Of a stretch of DNA of 64,000 bases, positions 42,078-51,491 are shown piece by piece. Position 1 is the first letter of the stretch. The number at the start of each line of letters is the position of its first letter. This DNA comes from Curtobacterium herbarum (GTDB lineage: Bacteria > Actinomycetota > Actinomycetes > Actinomycetales > Microbacteriaceae). Both the position numbers and the translations under genes were made by a program. The stretch covers positions 868,001-932,000 of the forward strand of contig NZ_JAFBBT010000001.1 in assembly GCF_016907335.1 (NCBI RefSeq), in the 5' to 3' direction. A model generated the notes under the pieces. It did not search any database and had not been told where the DNA came from. It was given only the letters and a program-made list of their open reading frames with translations.

Positions 42078-43136
42078 ATGACGACGACCGCGACGCCGAA
42101 CGGCAGGGGACGCAAGGCCCCGACGATCTTCGACGTCGCCGAACGCGCGGGGGTCTCCCACCAGACCGTGTCCCGCGTGATCAACGGGGACCCGACCGTC
42201 CGGGACCAGTTCCGGACGAAGGTCACCGACGCCGTCACCGCCCTCGGCTACCGGCCCCGCGCCGCCGCCCGGGCACTCGCCGGCGGACGGAGCCGGGCAC
42301 TCGGACTCGTCAGCGCGGGCGATGCGCTCTACGGACCGTCGAGTACCGCGATCGGGTTCGAGCGCGCGGCCCGGACAGCCGGGTACCACGTGCTCCTCTC
42401 GACGCTGCCGGACGACCCGAAGCCCGCCGACCTGTCCGAGGCGCTGTCGACACTGCTGGCGCAGGACGTCGCCGCGGTGGTCCTCGTCGCCGCCGACAAC
42501 CGGGTGCTCGACGCCCTGGCGTCACTGACCCTGCCGGTGACGGTGCCCGTCGTCGTCGCGAACGCCGTGCAGCGTGACGCGCTGCCGACCGACCTGGTCG
42601 TGCCGGGGAGCGGTGGTGCGACGATCTCCGCGGTCGCCATCGACCAGGCGGCCGGCGCGACCATGGCGCTGCAGCACCTGTTCGACCGCGGGCACCGGCG
42701 GATCGTGCACATCGCCGGGCCGTCGGTCTCGCAGGAGGCCGAGGTGCGCCGTGCGACCTACGACCGGACGATGCGCGACCGCGGCCTGACCCCGGTCGTG
42801 TTCGAGGGCGACTGGACCCCGGCGAGCGGCTTCGCGGCCGGTCGGGCGATGGACGTGGCCTCGGTCGACGCCGTGTTCGCCGGGAACGACCAGATGGCGC
42901 TCGGCGTCCTGCACGCCTTCGTGGAAGAGGGGCTGCGGGTGCCGGACGACGTCGCGGTGATCGGCTTCGACGACGTCCCGGAGGCGGCGCACTTCACGCC
43001 GCCGCTGACCACCGTCCGCCAGGACTTCCAGGCGATGGGGGAGCGGGTGCTCGCCTCGGCGCGGGCGCTGCTCGAGGGCGGCCAGCACGACGACGCCCTG
43101 CTGCAGCCGGAGCTGGTGGTCCGGCGCAGCACGTAG
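42078..43136 (+). CDS. LacI-family repressor, probable master of the arabinose regulon
   Basis: 352-aa LacI-type regulator. The headpiece TIFDVAERAGVSHQTVSRVINGDPTV is close to E. coli LacI (AGVSYQTVSRVVN), keeping the Gln and Arg that read GTGAGC half-sites. Sugar-binding domain: LGLVSAGDALYGPSS, VFAGNDQMALGVLHAF, VIGFDDVPEAAHFTPPLTTVRQDF. The ATG at 42078 lies 7 nt after TACGGT, so its transcript may be leaderless. It is divergent from the monosaccharide importer, with operator copy 3 between. I infer that it binds all five copies and responds to L-arabinose or a derivative. Confidence 0.85.
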   Translation: MTTTATPNGRGRKAPTIFDVAERAGVSHQTVSRVINGDPTVRDQFRTKVTDAVTALGYRPRAAARALAGGRSRALGLVSAGDALYGPSSTAIGFERAARTAGYHVLLSTLPDDPKPADLSEALSTLLAQDVAAVVLVAADNRVLDALASLTLPVTVPVVVANAVQRDALPTDLVVPGSGGATISAVAIDQAAGATMALQHLFDRGHRRIVHIAGPSVSQEAEVRRATYDRTMRDRGLTPVVFEGDWTPASGFAAGRAMDVASVDAVFAGNDQMALGVLHAFVEEGLRVPDDVAVIGFDDVPEAAHFTPPLTTVRQDFQAMGERVLASARALLEGGQHDDALLQPELVVRRST

Positions 43137-43163
43137 GCGGCGTCGGACCAGCGGCTCCGGCGG

Positions 43164-44117
43164 TCAGCCCTTCAGCGCGCCGGACGACAACCCGGCGACG
43201 TAGAACCGCTGCAGTCCGACGTAGAGCGCGATGCACGGGAGCATCGCGACGACCGACCCGGCGACTAGGTTGCCGTAGGACACCTGCCCGTACGCCCCGG
43301 TCTGCAGGTTGAGCAGGGCGACCGGCAGCGTGTACAGCGAGTCCTTCGTCAGGAAGGTCAGTGCTCCGAGGAACTCCGTCCACGACGCCAGGAACGCGTA
43401 CAGCGCCGCGGTCGCCGCCCCGGGCAGGAGCAGCGGGCGGAGCACGGAGACGACGACCCGGAAGCGCGAAGCCCCGTCGACGAAGGCCGAGTCCTCGAGC
43501 TCGGTCGGGATCGACTGGAAGGCGTTCCGCATCACGAACACCCCGAACGGCAGGTTCACCGTCGTGTAGAACAACACGAGCCCGAGCAGCGAGTTCGTGA
43601 GCTTCATCGCGTTGAGCTCGAGGTACAGCGGCGTCAGGATCGCCTGGAACGGCACCATCATCGTCAGCAGCACCAGCCCGAAGACGACACCGGACCCACG
43701 GAACCGGAAGCGCGCGAACCCGTACCCGGCCATCGTCGCGATCACCGCGGTGAGCACCGCCGTGGCGATCGACACGATGAGCGAGTTCACGACACCGGTC
43801 AGCAGGTGCGACGACGACGAGAACACGGCGGCGAAGTTCTGCCACCCGAGCTGGAAGAACGTCGCCGGGTCAGGTGCCTCGGTGATGACGGCCTCGGACT
43901 GGAACGCCCGCAGGATCGACCAGAGCAGCGGGACGCCGAACACCAGCGCGGACCCGATGCCGGCGATCGCGTAGAGGGTGCGCTTGACGGTGGTGTCCCG
44001 CGGGTGCTGGACGCTGCCCTGCTGATGGCGGCGGCGATGCCCGTCGTCGGTGGTGGTCAGGGTCCGGGTGGACAGGTCCGGCGCCCCGAGGCCCGAACGC
44101 GAGGTCGTGGTGCTCAT
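43164..44117 (-). CDS. Carbohydrate ABC transporter permease (MalG type)
   Basis: 317-aa permease. After a 45-residue polar N-terminus, six hydrophobic helices follow with the EAA-like loop LEDSAFVDGASRFRVVVSVLRPLLL (Asp replaces the usual Glu-Ala-Ala core in part) and the end YVAGLSSGALKG. Last gene of a GH127-binding protein-MalF-MalG operon; it probably carries arabinose-containing oligosaccharides. Converges with the LacI gene. Confidence 0.88.
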   Translation of the reverse strand: MSTTTSRSGLGAPDLSTRTLTTTDDGHRRRHQQGSVQHPRDTTVKRTLYAIAGIGSALVFGVPLLWSILRAFQSEAVITEAPDPATFFQLGWQNFAAVFSSSSHLLTGVVNSLIVSIATAVLTAVIATMAGYGFARFRFRGSGVVFGLVLLTMMVPFQAILTPLYLELNAMKLTNSLLGLVLFYTTVNLPFGVFVMRNAFQSIPTELEDSAFVDGASRFRVVVSVLRPLLLPGAATAALYAFLASWTEFLGALTFLTKDSLYTLPVALLNLQTGAYGQVSYGNLVAGSVVAMLPCIALYVGLQRFYVAGLSSGALKG

Positions 44118-44121
44118 GGCG

Positions 44122-45093
44122 TCAGTCCTTCTCTCGCAGTGCCCAGAACTGGACCACCGTCACGGCGGCGATCACCACGACGAGGGCGATCGACTGGGCG
44201 GTCGCGGCCCCGAGCTGCAGGTTCACGAACCCGCGGTTGTAGATCGCGTTGACGATCGTGGTGGTCTCGGTCCCCGGCCCGCCCTGGGTCAGGATGTAGA
44301 ACTGGTTGAAGGCCAGCAGCGACCCGATGACCGAGATGATGACGCTCAGCGCGATGGTCGAGCGGATCATCGGGATGGTGATCAGCCGTTCGGTCTGCCA
44401 CCAGGACGCGCCCTCGAGCTGCGCGGACTCGTACACCTCGTCGGGGACGCCCTGCATCGCCGACATGAGCAGCACCATGGTCAGCCCGGACACCGCCCAG
44501 ACCACGAGCACGCAGATGAGCACCGTCGCCAGCGGACCGTTGACGAGCCACGCGGTGCTGCCGTCGGTGATCCCGAGCCAGCGGAGCACCAGGTTCACGG
44601 CGCCCGAGTTCGGCTGCGCCTCGAGCACGAGCATGAACGACAGCGTGGTCAGCCCGACCACGTACGGCAGGAAGAACACCGTCCGCAGCACGGTGCTGCC
44701 GCGGCGGCGGGCCCGGACGAGCACGGCCAGGAAGTAGCCGAGCGCCAGGATCGGCAGCGTCACGATCGCGGTGTAGAGCAGCGTGTACAGGATCGCGTGC
44801 ACGAACGTCGGGTCTTGGAACAGCGTCAGGTAGTTCTGCAGCCCGATGAACCGGTACGACCCGATGAGCGGCCAGTTCGTGAACGAGATGTACAGCGCGA
44901 ACACGAGCGGGACGAGGACGAAGACCGCGACGAACAGGATCGCCGGCGCGACGAGCACGGCGCCGGTCCGAGGCGGGTGGATGAGCGAGTTGCGGGGCCG
45001 AGCCGGGCCGCGACCGGGGCCGGGGCCCCGGCCCACGGTCGGGCGGCCGACGCCGGTCCGGCCGGTGGAGCGCCGGGTGGAGATGGTCGACAT
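44122..45093 (-). CDS. Carbohydrate ABC transporter permease (MalF type)
   Basis: 323-aa permease: a Gly/Pro/Arg-rich first 40 residues, then helices starting GAVLVAPAILFVAVFVLVP, the loop YESAQLEGASWWQTERLITIPMI (variant EAA motif) and LTQGGPGTETTT. The ATG at 45093 gives the complete helix set; a longer frame upstream crosses into the binding protein region. Four bp separate it from the MalG-type gene. Confidence 0.88.
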   Translation of the reverse strand: MSTISTRRSTGRTGVGRPTVGRGPGPGRGPARPRNSLIHPPRTGAVLVAPAILFVAVFVLVPLVFALYISFTNWPLIGSYRFIGLQNYLTLFQDPTFVHAILYTLLYTAIVTLPILALGYFLAVLVRARRRGSTVLRTVFFLPYVVGLTTLSFMLVLEAQPNSGAVNLVLRWLGITDGSTAWLVNGPLATVLICVLVVWAVSGLTMVLLMSAMQGVPDEVYESAQLEGASWWQTERLITIPMIRSTIALSVIISVIGSLLAFNQFYILTQGGPGTETTTIVNAIYNRGFVNLQLGAATAQSIALVVVIAAVTVVQFWALREKD

Positions 45094-45169
45094 GCGTGCA
45101 CCTCTCTGTGCATCAACGAGCGCGAGACGAGCGGGACGAGCGGGACGGGCAGGACGAGCAGGACGACGC

Positions 45170-46477
45170 TCAGGCCTGGACCTGGTCGAGGATCCGCTGG
45201 TAGTCGGACTGCGCCGTCCGCATGGCGGCAGCGCTCCCCGAGCCGAACACGGCCTCCCGGAACATCGCGAAGTACGGCGACGACGGCTGGTTGTTGAGCA
45301 GGTTGTAGGCGAGCGTCCGCGGCGCGTAGCCCCTCTCGAAGGAGTCGAGCGGCCCGGAGGCCAGCGGGAACCGCTTCCGGTACTCCGGCGTCGCGGCGTC
45401 GGACCGCGTCGGGAAGTACCCGCCGTCCGGCAGTGCCTGCTGCTGCCGGAGCCCGGTGGCGTACTGCATGAACGCCCAGCCCCCGGACGGGTTCGTGGCA
45501 CCGTTCGGGATGCACATGTTGTCGCCGCCGTCGAAGAACGACCGCTTGCCGTCCCACGACGGGATGAGCACCGTCTGCATCTTCGCCCGCATCGCCTTCG
45601 TCGCGGCGGGCACCGTCGCCCCGTACGAGGTGGGGAAGATCCCGACCTTGCCGGCCCGGAAGTCCGCGCCCCACGTGGTGCCGGCGTCGGAGTACGTGGC
45701 CTTCGACAGCACCCCGTCCTTCCAGAGCTGGCGGTAGAACTCGAGCATCCGTTCCAGGGCCTCGTTGCCGGTGATGTTCGCCCGCTGCGAGCCGACCTCG
45801 CCGGACATCATGTCGACCCCGGTCGCCCACACGTGCGGCTGCGTGACGAAGCCGATGATGCCGGCGGCGTTGCCGGCGATCGACCAGCCGTACACGTCGT
45901 CGCCGGTCTTCCGGATCGCCTTGGCCGCGTCGAGCAGCGTGGACAGGTCCTTCGTCGACTCCTGGACGTCGAGCCCCGCCCGCTCGAACAGCTCGGTGTT
46001 CACGAACAGCTGCGAGTTGTCCGCCAGGTACGGCAGCCCGTAGTACCGGCCGCGGAACTCGAGCAGGCGCAGGTGCCCGGGCGAGATCGCATCGACGTAG
46101 TCGAGGTCCCGCACCACGTCGGTCAGGTCGGCGAACGCGTCGCGGAAGATGAACAGCTGCGAGTTGATGTCGTCGATGTCGACGACGTCCGGCGGTGTCC
46201 CGCCACGGATCGCGGTCGCGAGCTTCGTCACGTACTGCGCGTCCGGCACCGGGGTGAGCTGGACCTGCAGCTCCGGGTTCTGGCGGTTGAAGCCGGCGAC
46301 GGCCGCGGTCAGACCGGCCTGGGTCGCGGACCGGCACCAGACCTGCACGGTGCCGGTCGCGCCCTTGCCGAAGACCGCGGGCTTCGCGACGACCTTCGGC
46401 AGGGTGCCGGAGCAGCCGGCGAGTGCGAGGGCTGCCGCGCCGGCGACGCCGCCGACGAGGAACGACCTGCGGTCCAC
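45170..46477 (-). CDS. Carbohydrate ABC transporter substrate-binding lipoprotein
   Basis: 435-aa family 1 solute-binding protein. A Tat-like DRRSFLVGG leads to the lipobox LAGC. Mature features: VQVWCRSATQAGLTAAVAGFN, PPDVVDIDDINSQLF, RYYGLPYLADNSQLFVNTELFERAGLDVQ and FDGGDNMCIPNGATNPSGG. The GTG at 46477 lies 4 bp after the GH127 stop and puts the twin arginines right at the N-terminus. Ligand is inferred to be the substrate of the adjoining GH127. Confidence 0.88.
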   Translation of the reverse strand: MDRRSFLVGGVAGAAALALAGCSGTLPKVVAKPAVFGKGATGTVQVWCRSATQAGLTAAVAGFNRQNPELQVQLTPVPDAQYVTKLATAIRGGTPPDVVDIDDINSQLFIFRDAFADLTDVVRDLDYVDAISPGHLRLLEFRGRYYGLPYLADNSQLFVNTELFERAGLDVQESTKDLSTLLDAAKAIRKTGDDVYGWSIAGNAAGIIGFVTQPHVWATGVDMMSGEVGSQRANITGNEALERMLEFYRQLWKDGVLSKATYSDAGTTWGADFRAGKVGIFPTSYGATVPAATKAMRAKMQTVLIPSWDGKRSFFDGGDNMCIPNGATNPSGGWAFMQYATGLRQQQALPDGGYFPTRSDAATPEYRKRFPLASGPLDSFERGYAPRTLAYNLLNNQPSSPYFAMFREAVFGSGSAAAMRTAQSDYQRILDQVQA

Positions 46478-46481
46478 GACG

Positions 46482-48482
46482 TCACCGGGCCAGCGGGAGC
46501 CAGACGCGCATCGGCGCGGCTCCCCGGTTCGCCCACGCGTAGTACGGGACGGCGGTCGCGGTGACGTCGCGAGCTCCCGGGAGGCCCGTGGTCGCGTCCG
46601 ACGCACCGGCCACGTCGTCGACGCTGGTCGCGTCGCCTGCGCGATCCGCCCCTCCCGGCCCGTCCAGCCGCCGGTACGGCCACGCCGGCTGCACGTGCTC
46701 GGCCGGCGCGCGCCCCGGGATCCGCAGCGTGACGACGCCGTCGAGCAGCTCGTCCCGGTGGTCCTCGGTGATCGGCGCCGCCGGGTCCACCGTCAGGTCG
46801 TCGACCGTGAAGCCCTGCTGGTCAGCCTGCTCGACCGCGTAGACGAGCGGGCCGCGCTCGATGGCGACCTGCCCGCGGGCGGCGTCGATGCGCGCGTCGG
46901 CGACGTACCGGTGCGGCGTCGTGTCGAAGACGAGCTCGACGGTGTCGCCGGCCGACCACTCGCGGTCGATGACGTGGAGCGTGCCGGCCGCCGGACTCGC
47001 CGGGCCGTCCGGACCCGTGACGGTCGTGGTGTCCGACCACGCCGGGATCCGGAGTCCGAGGGCGAGCGGTCCGTCCTCGGTGACCGTGACGCGCACCCGG
47101 CCGTCGTGCGGGTACCCGGTCGCCACGTCGACCGGCCCGAGCGAGGCGGTCGCGTACTGGTGGACCTGCAGCCCGCCGTCGGTCGCGGTCGCCAGGTAGC
47201 CGTCGAGACTGGCGAAGGTGCGCATGATGTTCGGCGGGCAGCAGGCGCAGTCGAACCAGCCCCGACGGCCGTGCGCGGGGGAGCGGTTCTCGTCCTGGTG
47301 GGCGTGGTCGCGCTGCTGCAGCGGGTTGACGTAGAAGTACTCGGTGCCGCCGAGGCTCACGCCCGCGAGGAACGCGTTGTACAGCAGACGCTCGATCGCG
47401 TCGGCGTAGACGGGCTTGCCGGTCGCGAGCAGCAGACGCCAGGCCCACTGCACCCCGCCGATGGCCGCGCAGGTCTCGGCGTACCCCCGGTCGGTCGGCA
47501 GCTCGTACGGGTCGCCGAACGCCTCCCAGTCCCAGCGGGCGCCGAGGCCGCCGGTGATGAACGCCTTCGTCGCCATCATGTCGGCGAACTGCCGCTCGCT
47601 CGCGGCGAGGAGCTCGGTGTCGCCGGTCTCGATCGCGACGTCCACCGCGCCGGCCGCCAGGTACACGGCCCGGACCGCGTGGCCCTCGACGGTCGTGGCC
47701 TGCCGGGTCGGGACCCGGTCGGAGAAGTACGTCGGTTCGCCGCCGGCACGCTCGATGATGCCGTGCCCACGGGCGTCGACGAACCAGTGCGCCAGGTCGA
47801 GGTAGGCGCGGGTGCCGGTCTCGCGGTACAGCTCGACCAGGCCCATCTCGACGACGGGGTGGCCGTCGACGTCGCGGGTCTTCGGCGTGCCGTCCGGTGC
47901 GGTGCCGTCGCCGAACGTGCGGACCAGGTGGTCGGCGTTCCGGATCGCGACCTCGAGCAGCGCGTCGTCCCCGGTCGCACGGTGCTGGGCCACGGCCGCC
48001 TGGTACAGGTGCCCGGCGCAGTACATCTCGTGGCTCCACTTGAGGTCCGTGTACCGCTCGCCCTTCCCCCGGACCTGCTGCACGGAGTCCAGGTAGCCGT
48101 CATCGGCCTGCGCCTGCGCGTACAGGGCGGTGACCTCGCGCTGCAGCTCGAGCAGGTCGTCGGCGGGCGCGCGGCCGTACTCCCACGCCACCGCCTCGAG
48201 CCACTTCGTCACGTCGGAGTCCATGAAGACCGGGCCGGTGGCCTCGCCCTCCTCGAGTCCGGCGGCGATGCGGAGGTTGCGGAAGTTGCCGGCGGCCTCG
48301 AGCAGGGCGTGGGCGCCGCGCACGGCGTCGCGGCCGTTGCGCTCCTGCCGGAGCGCCCAGAAGCCGCCGGTGATCCGGGCGTCCCCCGTCGGCAACGGCC
48401 GGAGCGTGAGGTGCGCATCGGCGGTCGGGAGGACCGGGGTCGCGGTGTGCGCGCCGCGGTCGGTCGCGAGCGTGGTGGTCAT
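46482..48482 (-). CDS. Beta-L-arabinofuranosidase, GH127
   Basis: 666-aa glycoside hydrolase of the GH127 family, which removes beta-L-arabinofuranose as found on plant hydroxyproline-rich glycoproteins. The zinc/cysteine active site can be placed: Glu and Cys in GYAETCAAIGG, then C414-C415 in WFDCACCPPN (the pair that in HypBA1 holds the zinc and supplies the nucleophile). Catalytic-domain start is LPTGDARITGGFWALRQERN. ATG at 48482 with AAGGAGG 7 nt upstream; a longer start at 48524 lacks this. No signal peptide. The C-terminal 60 residues contain a low-complexity Asp/Ala/Thr segment. First gene of an importer operon; an AAAACGCTTT operator lies upstream. Confidence 0.92.
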   Translation of the reverse strand: MTTTLATDRGAHTATPVLPTADAHLTLRPLPTGDARITGGFWALRQERNGRDAVRGAHALLEAAGNFRNLRIAAGLEEGEATGPVFMDSDVTKWLEAVAWEYGRAPADDLLELQREVTALYAQAQADDGYLDSVQQVRGKGERYTDLKWSHEMYCAGHLYQAAVAQHRATGDDALLEVAIRNADHLVRTFGDGTAPDGTPKTRDVDGHPVVEMGLVELYRETGTRAYLDLAHWFVDARGHGIIERAGGEPTYFSDRVPTRQATTVEGHAVRAVYLAAGAVDVAIETGDTELLAASERQFADMMATKAFITGGLGARWDWEAFGDPYELPTDRGYAETCAAIGGVQWAWRLLLATGKPVYADAIERLLYNAFLAGVSLGGTEYFYVNPLQQRDHAHQDENRSPAHGRRGWFDCACCPPNIMRTFASLDGYLATATDGGLQVHQYATASLGPVDVATGYPHDGRVRVTVTEDGPLALGLRIPAWSDTTTVTGPDGPASPAAGTLHVIDREWSAGDTVELVFDTTPHRYVADARIDAARGQVAIERGPLVYAVEQADQQGFTVDDLTVDPAAPITEDHRDELLDGVVTLRIPGRAPAEHVQPAWPYRRLDGPGGADRAGDATSVDDVAGASDATTGLPGARDVTATAVPYYAWANRGAAPMRVWLPLAR

Positions 48483-48536
48483 GTCGCCTCCTTGCGATGT
48501 GACTGGTGCCGTCCCGGACTGCATCGTCCCGGTTCG

Positions 48537-48548
48537 GAAAACGCTTTC
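48537..48548. promoter_or_regulatory. LacI-type operator GAAAACGCTTTC
   Basis: Near-palindrome with the central CG of LacI-family sites, 54 bp upstream of GH127 and about 100 bp upstream of the divergent LacI gene. It differs from both other operator types and is the natural target of that LacI protein. Confidence 0.65.
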
Positions 48549-48649
48549 TGCGGTGGACGTTACGACACGGACGTCAGGCGCGCAAGGGCTCCGTGCACCG
48601 GCTTGCGTATGATCATCCGAACGTCCAGACCATCGGAAAGGCGGTTGCC

Positions 48650-49648
48650 GTGACGGCCGAACGCACCGGAGCGCCGACCCGCATCACCGACGTCGCCGCG
48701 CTCGCCGGCGTGTCGATCGGCACCGCGTCGAAGGCGCTCAACGGCACCGGTCAGCTGCGCGACTCGACGCGGCAGCGGGTGAAGGACGCCGCCGAGAAGC
48801 TCGGGTTCGTCGGCGACGCCCGAGCCCGCGCGCTGTCCTCGGGGCGGACCTACACCGTCGGCATGATCACCACGGACTCGTTCGGTCGGTTCTCGATCCC
48901 GGTGCTGCTCGGCGCCGAGGACGCGCTGTCCGCTGGGCAGATGGCCGTGCTGCTCTGCGACACCCGCGACGACCACGTGCGCGAGGCCCACTACCTGCGC
49001 TCCCTGGCGGCACGCGGTGTCGACGGCGTCATCGTGACCGGGCGGTCCGCCGACGCCCGACCGCCGATCGACGTGTCGATGCCGGTCGTCTACGCCTTCA
49101 CGCCCTCCACCGACGAGGCCGACGTCTCGATCACCCTCGACGACGCCGCCGGCTCGGCACTCGTGGCCACGCACGTGCGCTCACTCGGTCGGCAGCGGGT
49201 CGCCGTCGTGACCGGGCCGGAGCGGCACCGGTCGGCGCTCCGACGGGCGGACGGTGCGTCCTCGGTGCTCGGGTCGCACCTGGTGGCACCGCCGCTGTTC
49301 GGCGAGTGGTCCGAGCGCTGGGGTCGACAGGCCGTGGACGTGCTCGCGCGCCAGGCGCCCGACGTCGACGCGATCGTGTGCGGCAGCGACCAGATCGCCC
49401 GAGGCGTGTGCGACCGACTGCGGGAGTCCGGCCGGTCGGTGCCCGGCGATGTCGCGGTGACCGGGTTCGACGACTGGGACGTGATGGCGCTGGCGAGCCG
49501 ACCCCCGCTGACCACCGTGGACCTGCGGCTCGAGGAGCTCGGCCGCGTCGCGGGGCAGGCGCTCCTGGCGCTGATCGACGGCGGGACGGCCGCGTCGGCG
49601 TCGGTCGCCCCCACGCTCGTCATCCGCGAGAGCACCGTCGGCGTCTGA
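48650..49648 (+). CDS. LacI-family regulator of the GH127 importer locus
   Basis: 332-aa LacI-type protein. Headpiece TRITDVAALAGVSIGTASKALNGTGQLRDSTRQRV, where the recognition helix (IGTASKALN) differs from the LacI at 42078 and resembles regulators reading AAACGNTTT-like sites. Sugar domain: GMITTDSFGRFSIPVLLGAEDAL, IVCGSDQIARGVCDRL, VTGFDDWDVMALASRPPLTTV. GTG at 48650 after GGAAAGGCGG. Divergent from GH127; upstream of, but 127 bp from, the araB gene. A TATGAT at 48608-48613 may be its -10. Confidence 0.87.
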   Translation: MTAERTGAPTRITDVAALAGVSIGTASKALNGTGQLRDSTRQRVKDAAEKLGFVGDARARALSSGRTYTVGMITTDSFGRFSIPVLLGAEDALSAGQMAVLLCDTRDDHVREAHYLRSLAARGVDGVIVTGRSADARPPIDVSMPVVYAFTPSTDEADVSITLDDAAGSALVATHVRSLGRQRVAVVTGPERHRSALRRADGASSVLGSHLVAPPLFGEWSERWGRQAVDVLARQAPDVDAIVCGSDQIARGVCDRLRESGRSVPGDVAVTGFDDWDVMALASRPPLTTVDLRLEELGRVAGQALLALIDGGTAASASVAPTLVIRESTVGV

Positions 49649-49707
49649 CGGCTCCGGAACGCGGACGACCGCCTCCGGTGCGCTGTGCGGCGACGCGGCC
49701 CGACGAG

Positions 49708-49749
49708 TTGTCCGGGTGAGCGCTCACGCGCTACGGTGTGAGCGCTCAC
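49708..49749 (+). promoter_or_regulatory. araB promoter with two GTGAGCGCTCAC operators (copies 4 and 5)
   Basis: Candidate -35 TTGTCC (49708-49713), 18-bp spacer, -10 TACGGT (49732-49737). Operator copy 4 (49716-49727) lies between the two boxes and copy 5 (49738-49749) covers the expected start of transcription. Their centres are 22 bp apart, two helical turns, so two repressor dimers could sit on the same face. araB starts 26 bp further on. Confidence 0.8.
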
Positions 49750-49775
49750 TCGACGGCGAGAGCAGGAGGCCCACC

Positions 49776-51491
49776 ATGAGCGACGACCGGACCCGCGAGA
49801 TCGCGGACGGCCGCACGACCCTCGGCATCGAACTCGGGTCGACCCGCATCAAGGCGTGTCTGGTGGGCGAGGACCTGACGGTCATCGCCGCCGGCAGCCA
49901 CGAGTGGGAGAACGAGTTCGTCGACGGTCGCTGGACCTACCCGCTGGCAGCGGTCGAGACCGGCGTCCGCGCCGCGTACGCCGCACTCGTCGCCGACCTG
50001 CAGGCGCAGCACGGCACGGTGCCGACGACGTTCCGCGCCGTCGGGGTCTCGGCGATGATGCACGGCTACCTGCCCTTCGACGCCGACGGTGAGCTGCTCG
50101 TGCCGTTCCGCACCTGGCGCAACACCTCGACCGGCCCGGCCGCGGCGGCCTTGAGCGACGCGCTCGGGTTCAACATCCCGCTCCGCTGGTCGATCGCGCA
50201 CCTGTACCAGGCCGTCCTCGACGACGAGCAGCACGTCGCGCAGACCACGGGCATCACGACGCTCGCCGGGTACGTGCACCGCCAGCTCACCGGGCAGGAC
50301 GTCCTCGGCGTGGGGGACGCCTCGGGCGTGTTCCCGATCGACCCGGCCACCGGCGACTACGACGCCCGGATGCTCGACACCGCACAGGACCTGATCGGCG
50401 TCCCCGACCTCCGCGCACTCCTGCCCGAGGTCCGCGTCGCCGGCCAGGACGCCGGCCACCTGACCCCGGCGGGCGCCGCCTGGCTCGACCCCACCGGCAC
50501 CCTGCAGCCCGGCGCCCCGCTCTGCCCGCCCGAGGGCGACGCCGGCACCGGCATGGTCGCCACCAACGCGGTCGCCCAGCGCACCGGCAACGTCAGCGTC
50601 GGCACGAGCATCTTCGCGATGGTCGTGCTCGAGCGGCCGCTGTCCACCCCGCACGAGGAACTCGACGTCGTCACCACCCCCGCCGGTGACGCCGTCGCGA
50701 TGGTGCACTGCAACAACGGCGCCAGTGAGATCGGCAGCTGGGCCCGGGTCTTCGGGCGCTTCGCCGAGGCCGCCGGCACCCCGACCGACGCCGACACCGT
50801 CTTCCGCACCCTGCTCGACGAGGCCGCCACCGCCGACCCCGACGCCGGCGGACTGCTCGCCGTCAACTACCTGGCCGGCGAACCCGTCACCGGCGTCGAG
50901 GACGGCCGACCGCTGCTCCTCCGCGCCCCCGACGCACGCTTCACGCTCGGCAACCTGGTCCGCGCCGAACTCATGGGCGCGTTCGCCACGCTCGCCATCG
51001 GCATGGAGGTCCTGCACGCCGAGGACGTCGCCGTCGACCGGATGACCGCACACGGCGGACTCTTCCGGACGCCCGGCCTGCCGCAGCGCCAGCTCGCCGC
51101 CGCACTCCGCGTGCCCGTCGCGCTCGAGGCCACCGCCAGCGAGGGCGGGGCGTGGGGCATCGCGGTCCTCGCCTCCTACCTCGAGCACGCGGCCGGCACC
51201 TCGCTCGCCGAGTACCTCGACACGACCGTGTTCGGATCGGCGGCGTCGGACGTCGTCGACCCGGACCAGCGCGACGTCGACGGGTTCACGGCGTACCTCG
51301 ATCGGTTCCGGACAGCGCTGCCGATCCAGGCGATCGCAGCGGGTGTGCCCGGAGCGGCTCCGACGCCCGGAGCGACCCCGACGCCCGGCGCGACCACGTC
51401 GGCGAGCGCGACCACGTCGGCGAGCGGGCCGACGACGGCAGCCGAACCGAGCCTCCCGACCGAACAGCAGCAGGAACAGGACGTGAACTGA
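49776..51491 (+). CDS. araB: FGGY-family carbohydrate kinase, probable L-ribulokinase
   Basis: 571-aa sugar kinase of the FGGY/ASKHA fold: phosphate loop GIELGSTRIKACLVG, AVGVSAMMHGYLPFD, NVSVGTSIFAMVV, VHCNNGASEIGSW and TAHGGLFRTPGLPQ with ATASEGGAWGIAVLA. L-ribulokinase function is inferred from the araD and araA genes that follow with overlapping codons. ATG 49776 with AGCAGGAGG before it; an in-frame start at 49716 lies in the operator. The last ~50 residues are a low-complexity Ala/Thr/Pro/Ser tail with short repeats (PTPGAT, TTSAS) ending in a Gln-rich stretch, unusual for the family. Confidence 0.88.
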   Translation: MSDDRTREIADGRTTLGIELGSTRIKACLVGEDLTVIAAGSHEWENEFVDGRWTYPLAAVETGVRAAYAALVADLQAQHGTVPTTFRAVGVSAMMHGYLPFDADGELLVPFRTWRNTSTGPAAAALSDALGFNIPLRWSIAHLYQAVLDDEQHVAQTTGITTLAGYVHRQLTGQDVLGVGDASGVFPIDPATGDYDARMLDTAQDLIGVPDLRALLPEVRVAGQDAGHLTPAGAAWLDPTGTLQPGAPLCPPEGDAGTGMVATNAVAQRTGNVSVGTSIFAMVVLERPLSTPHEELDVVTTPAGDAVAMVHCNNGASEIGSWARVFGRFAEAAGTPTDADTVFRTLLDEAATADPDAGGLLAVNYLAGEPVTGVEDGRPLLLRAPDARFTLGNLVRAELMGAFATLAIGMEVLHAEDVAVDRMTAHGGLFRTPGLPQRQLAAALRVPVALEATASEGGAWGIAVLASYLEHAAGTSLAEYLDTTVFGSAASDVVDPDQRDVDGFTAYLDRFRTALPIQAIAAGVPGAAPTPGATPTPGATTSASATTSASGPTTAAEPSLPTEQQQEQDVN

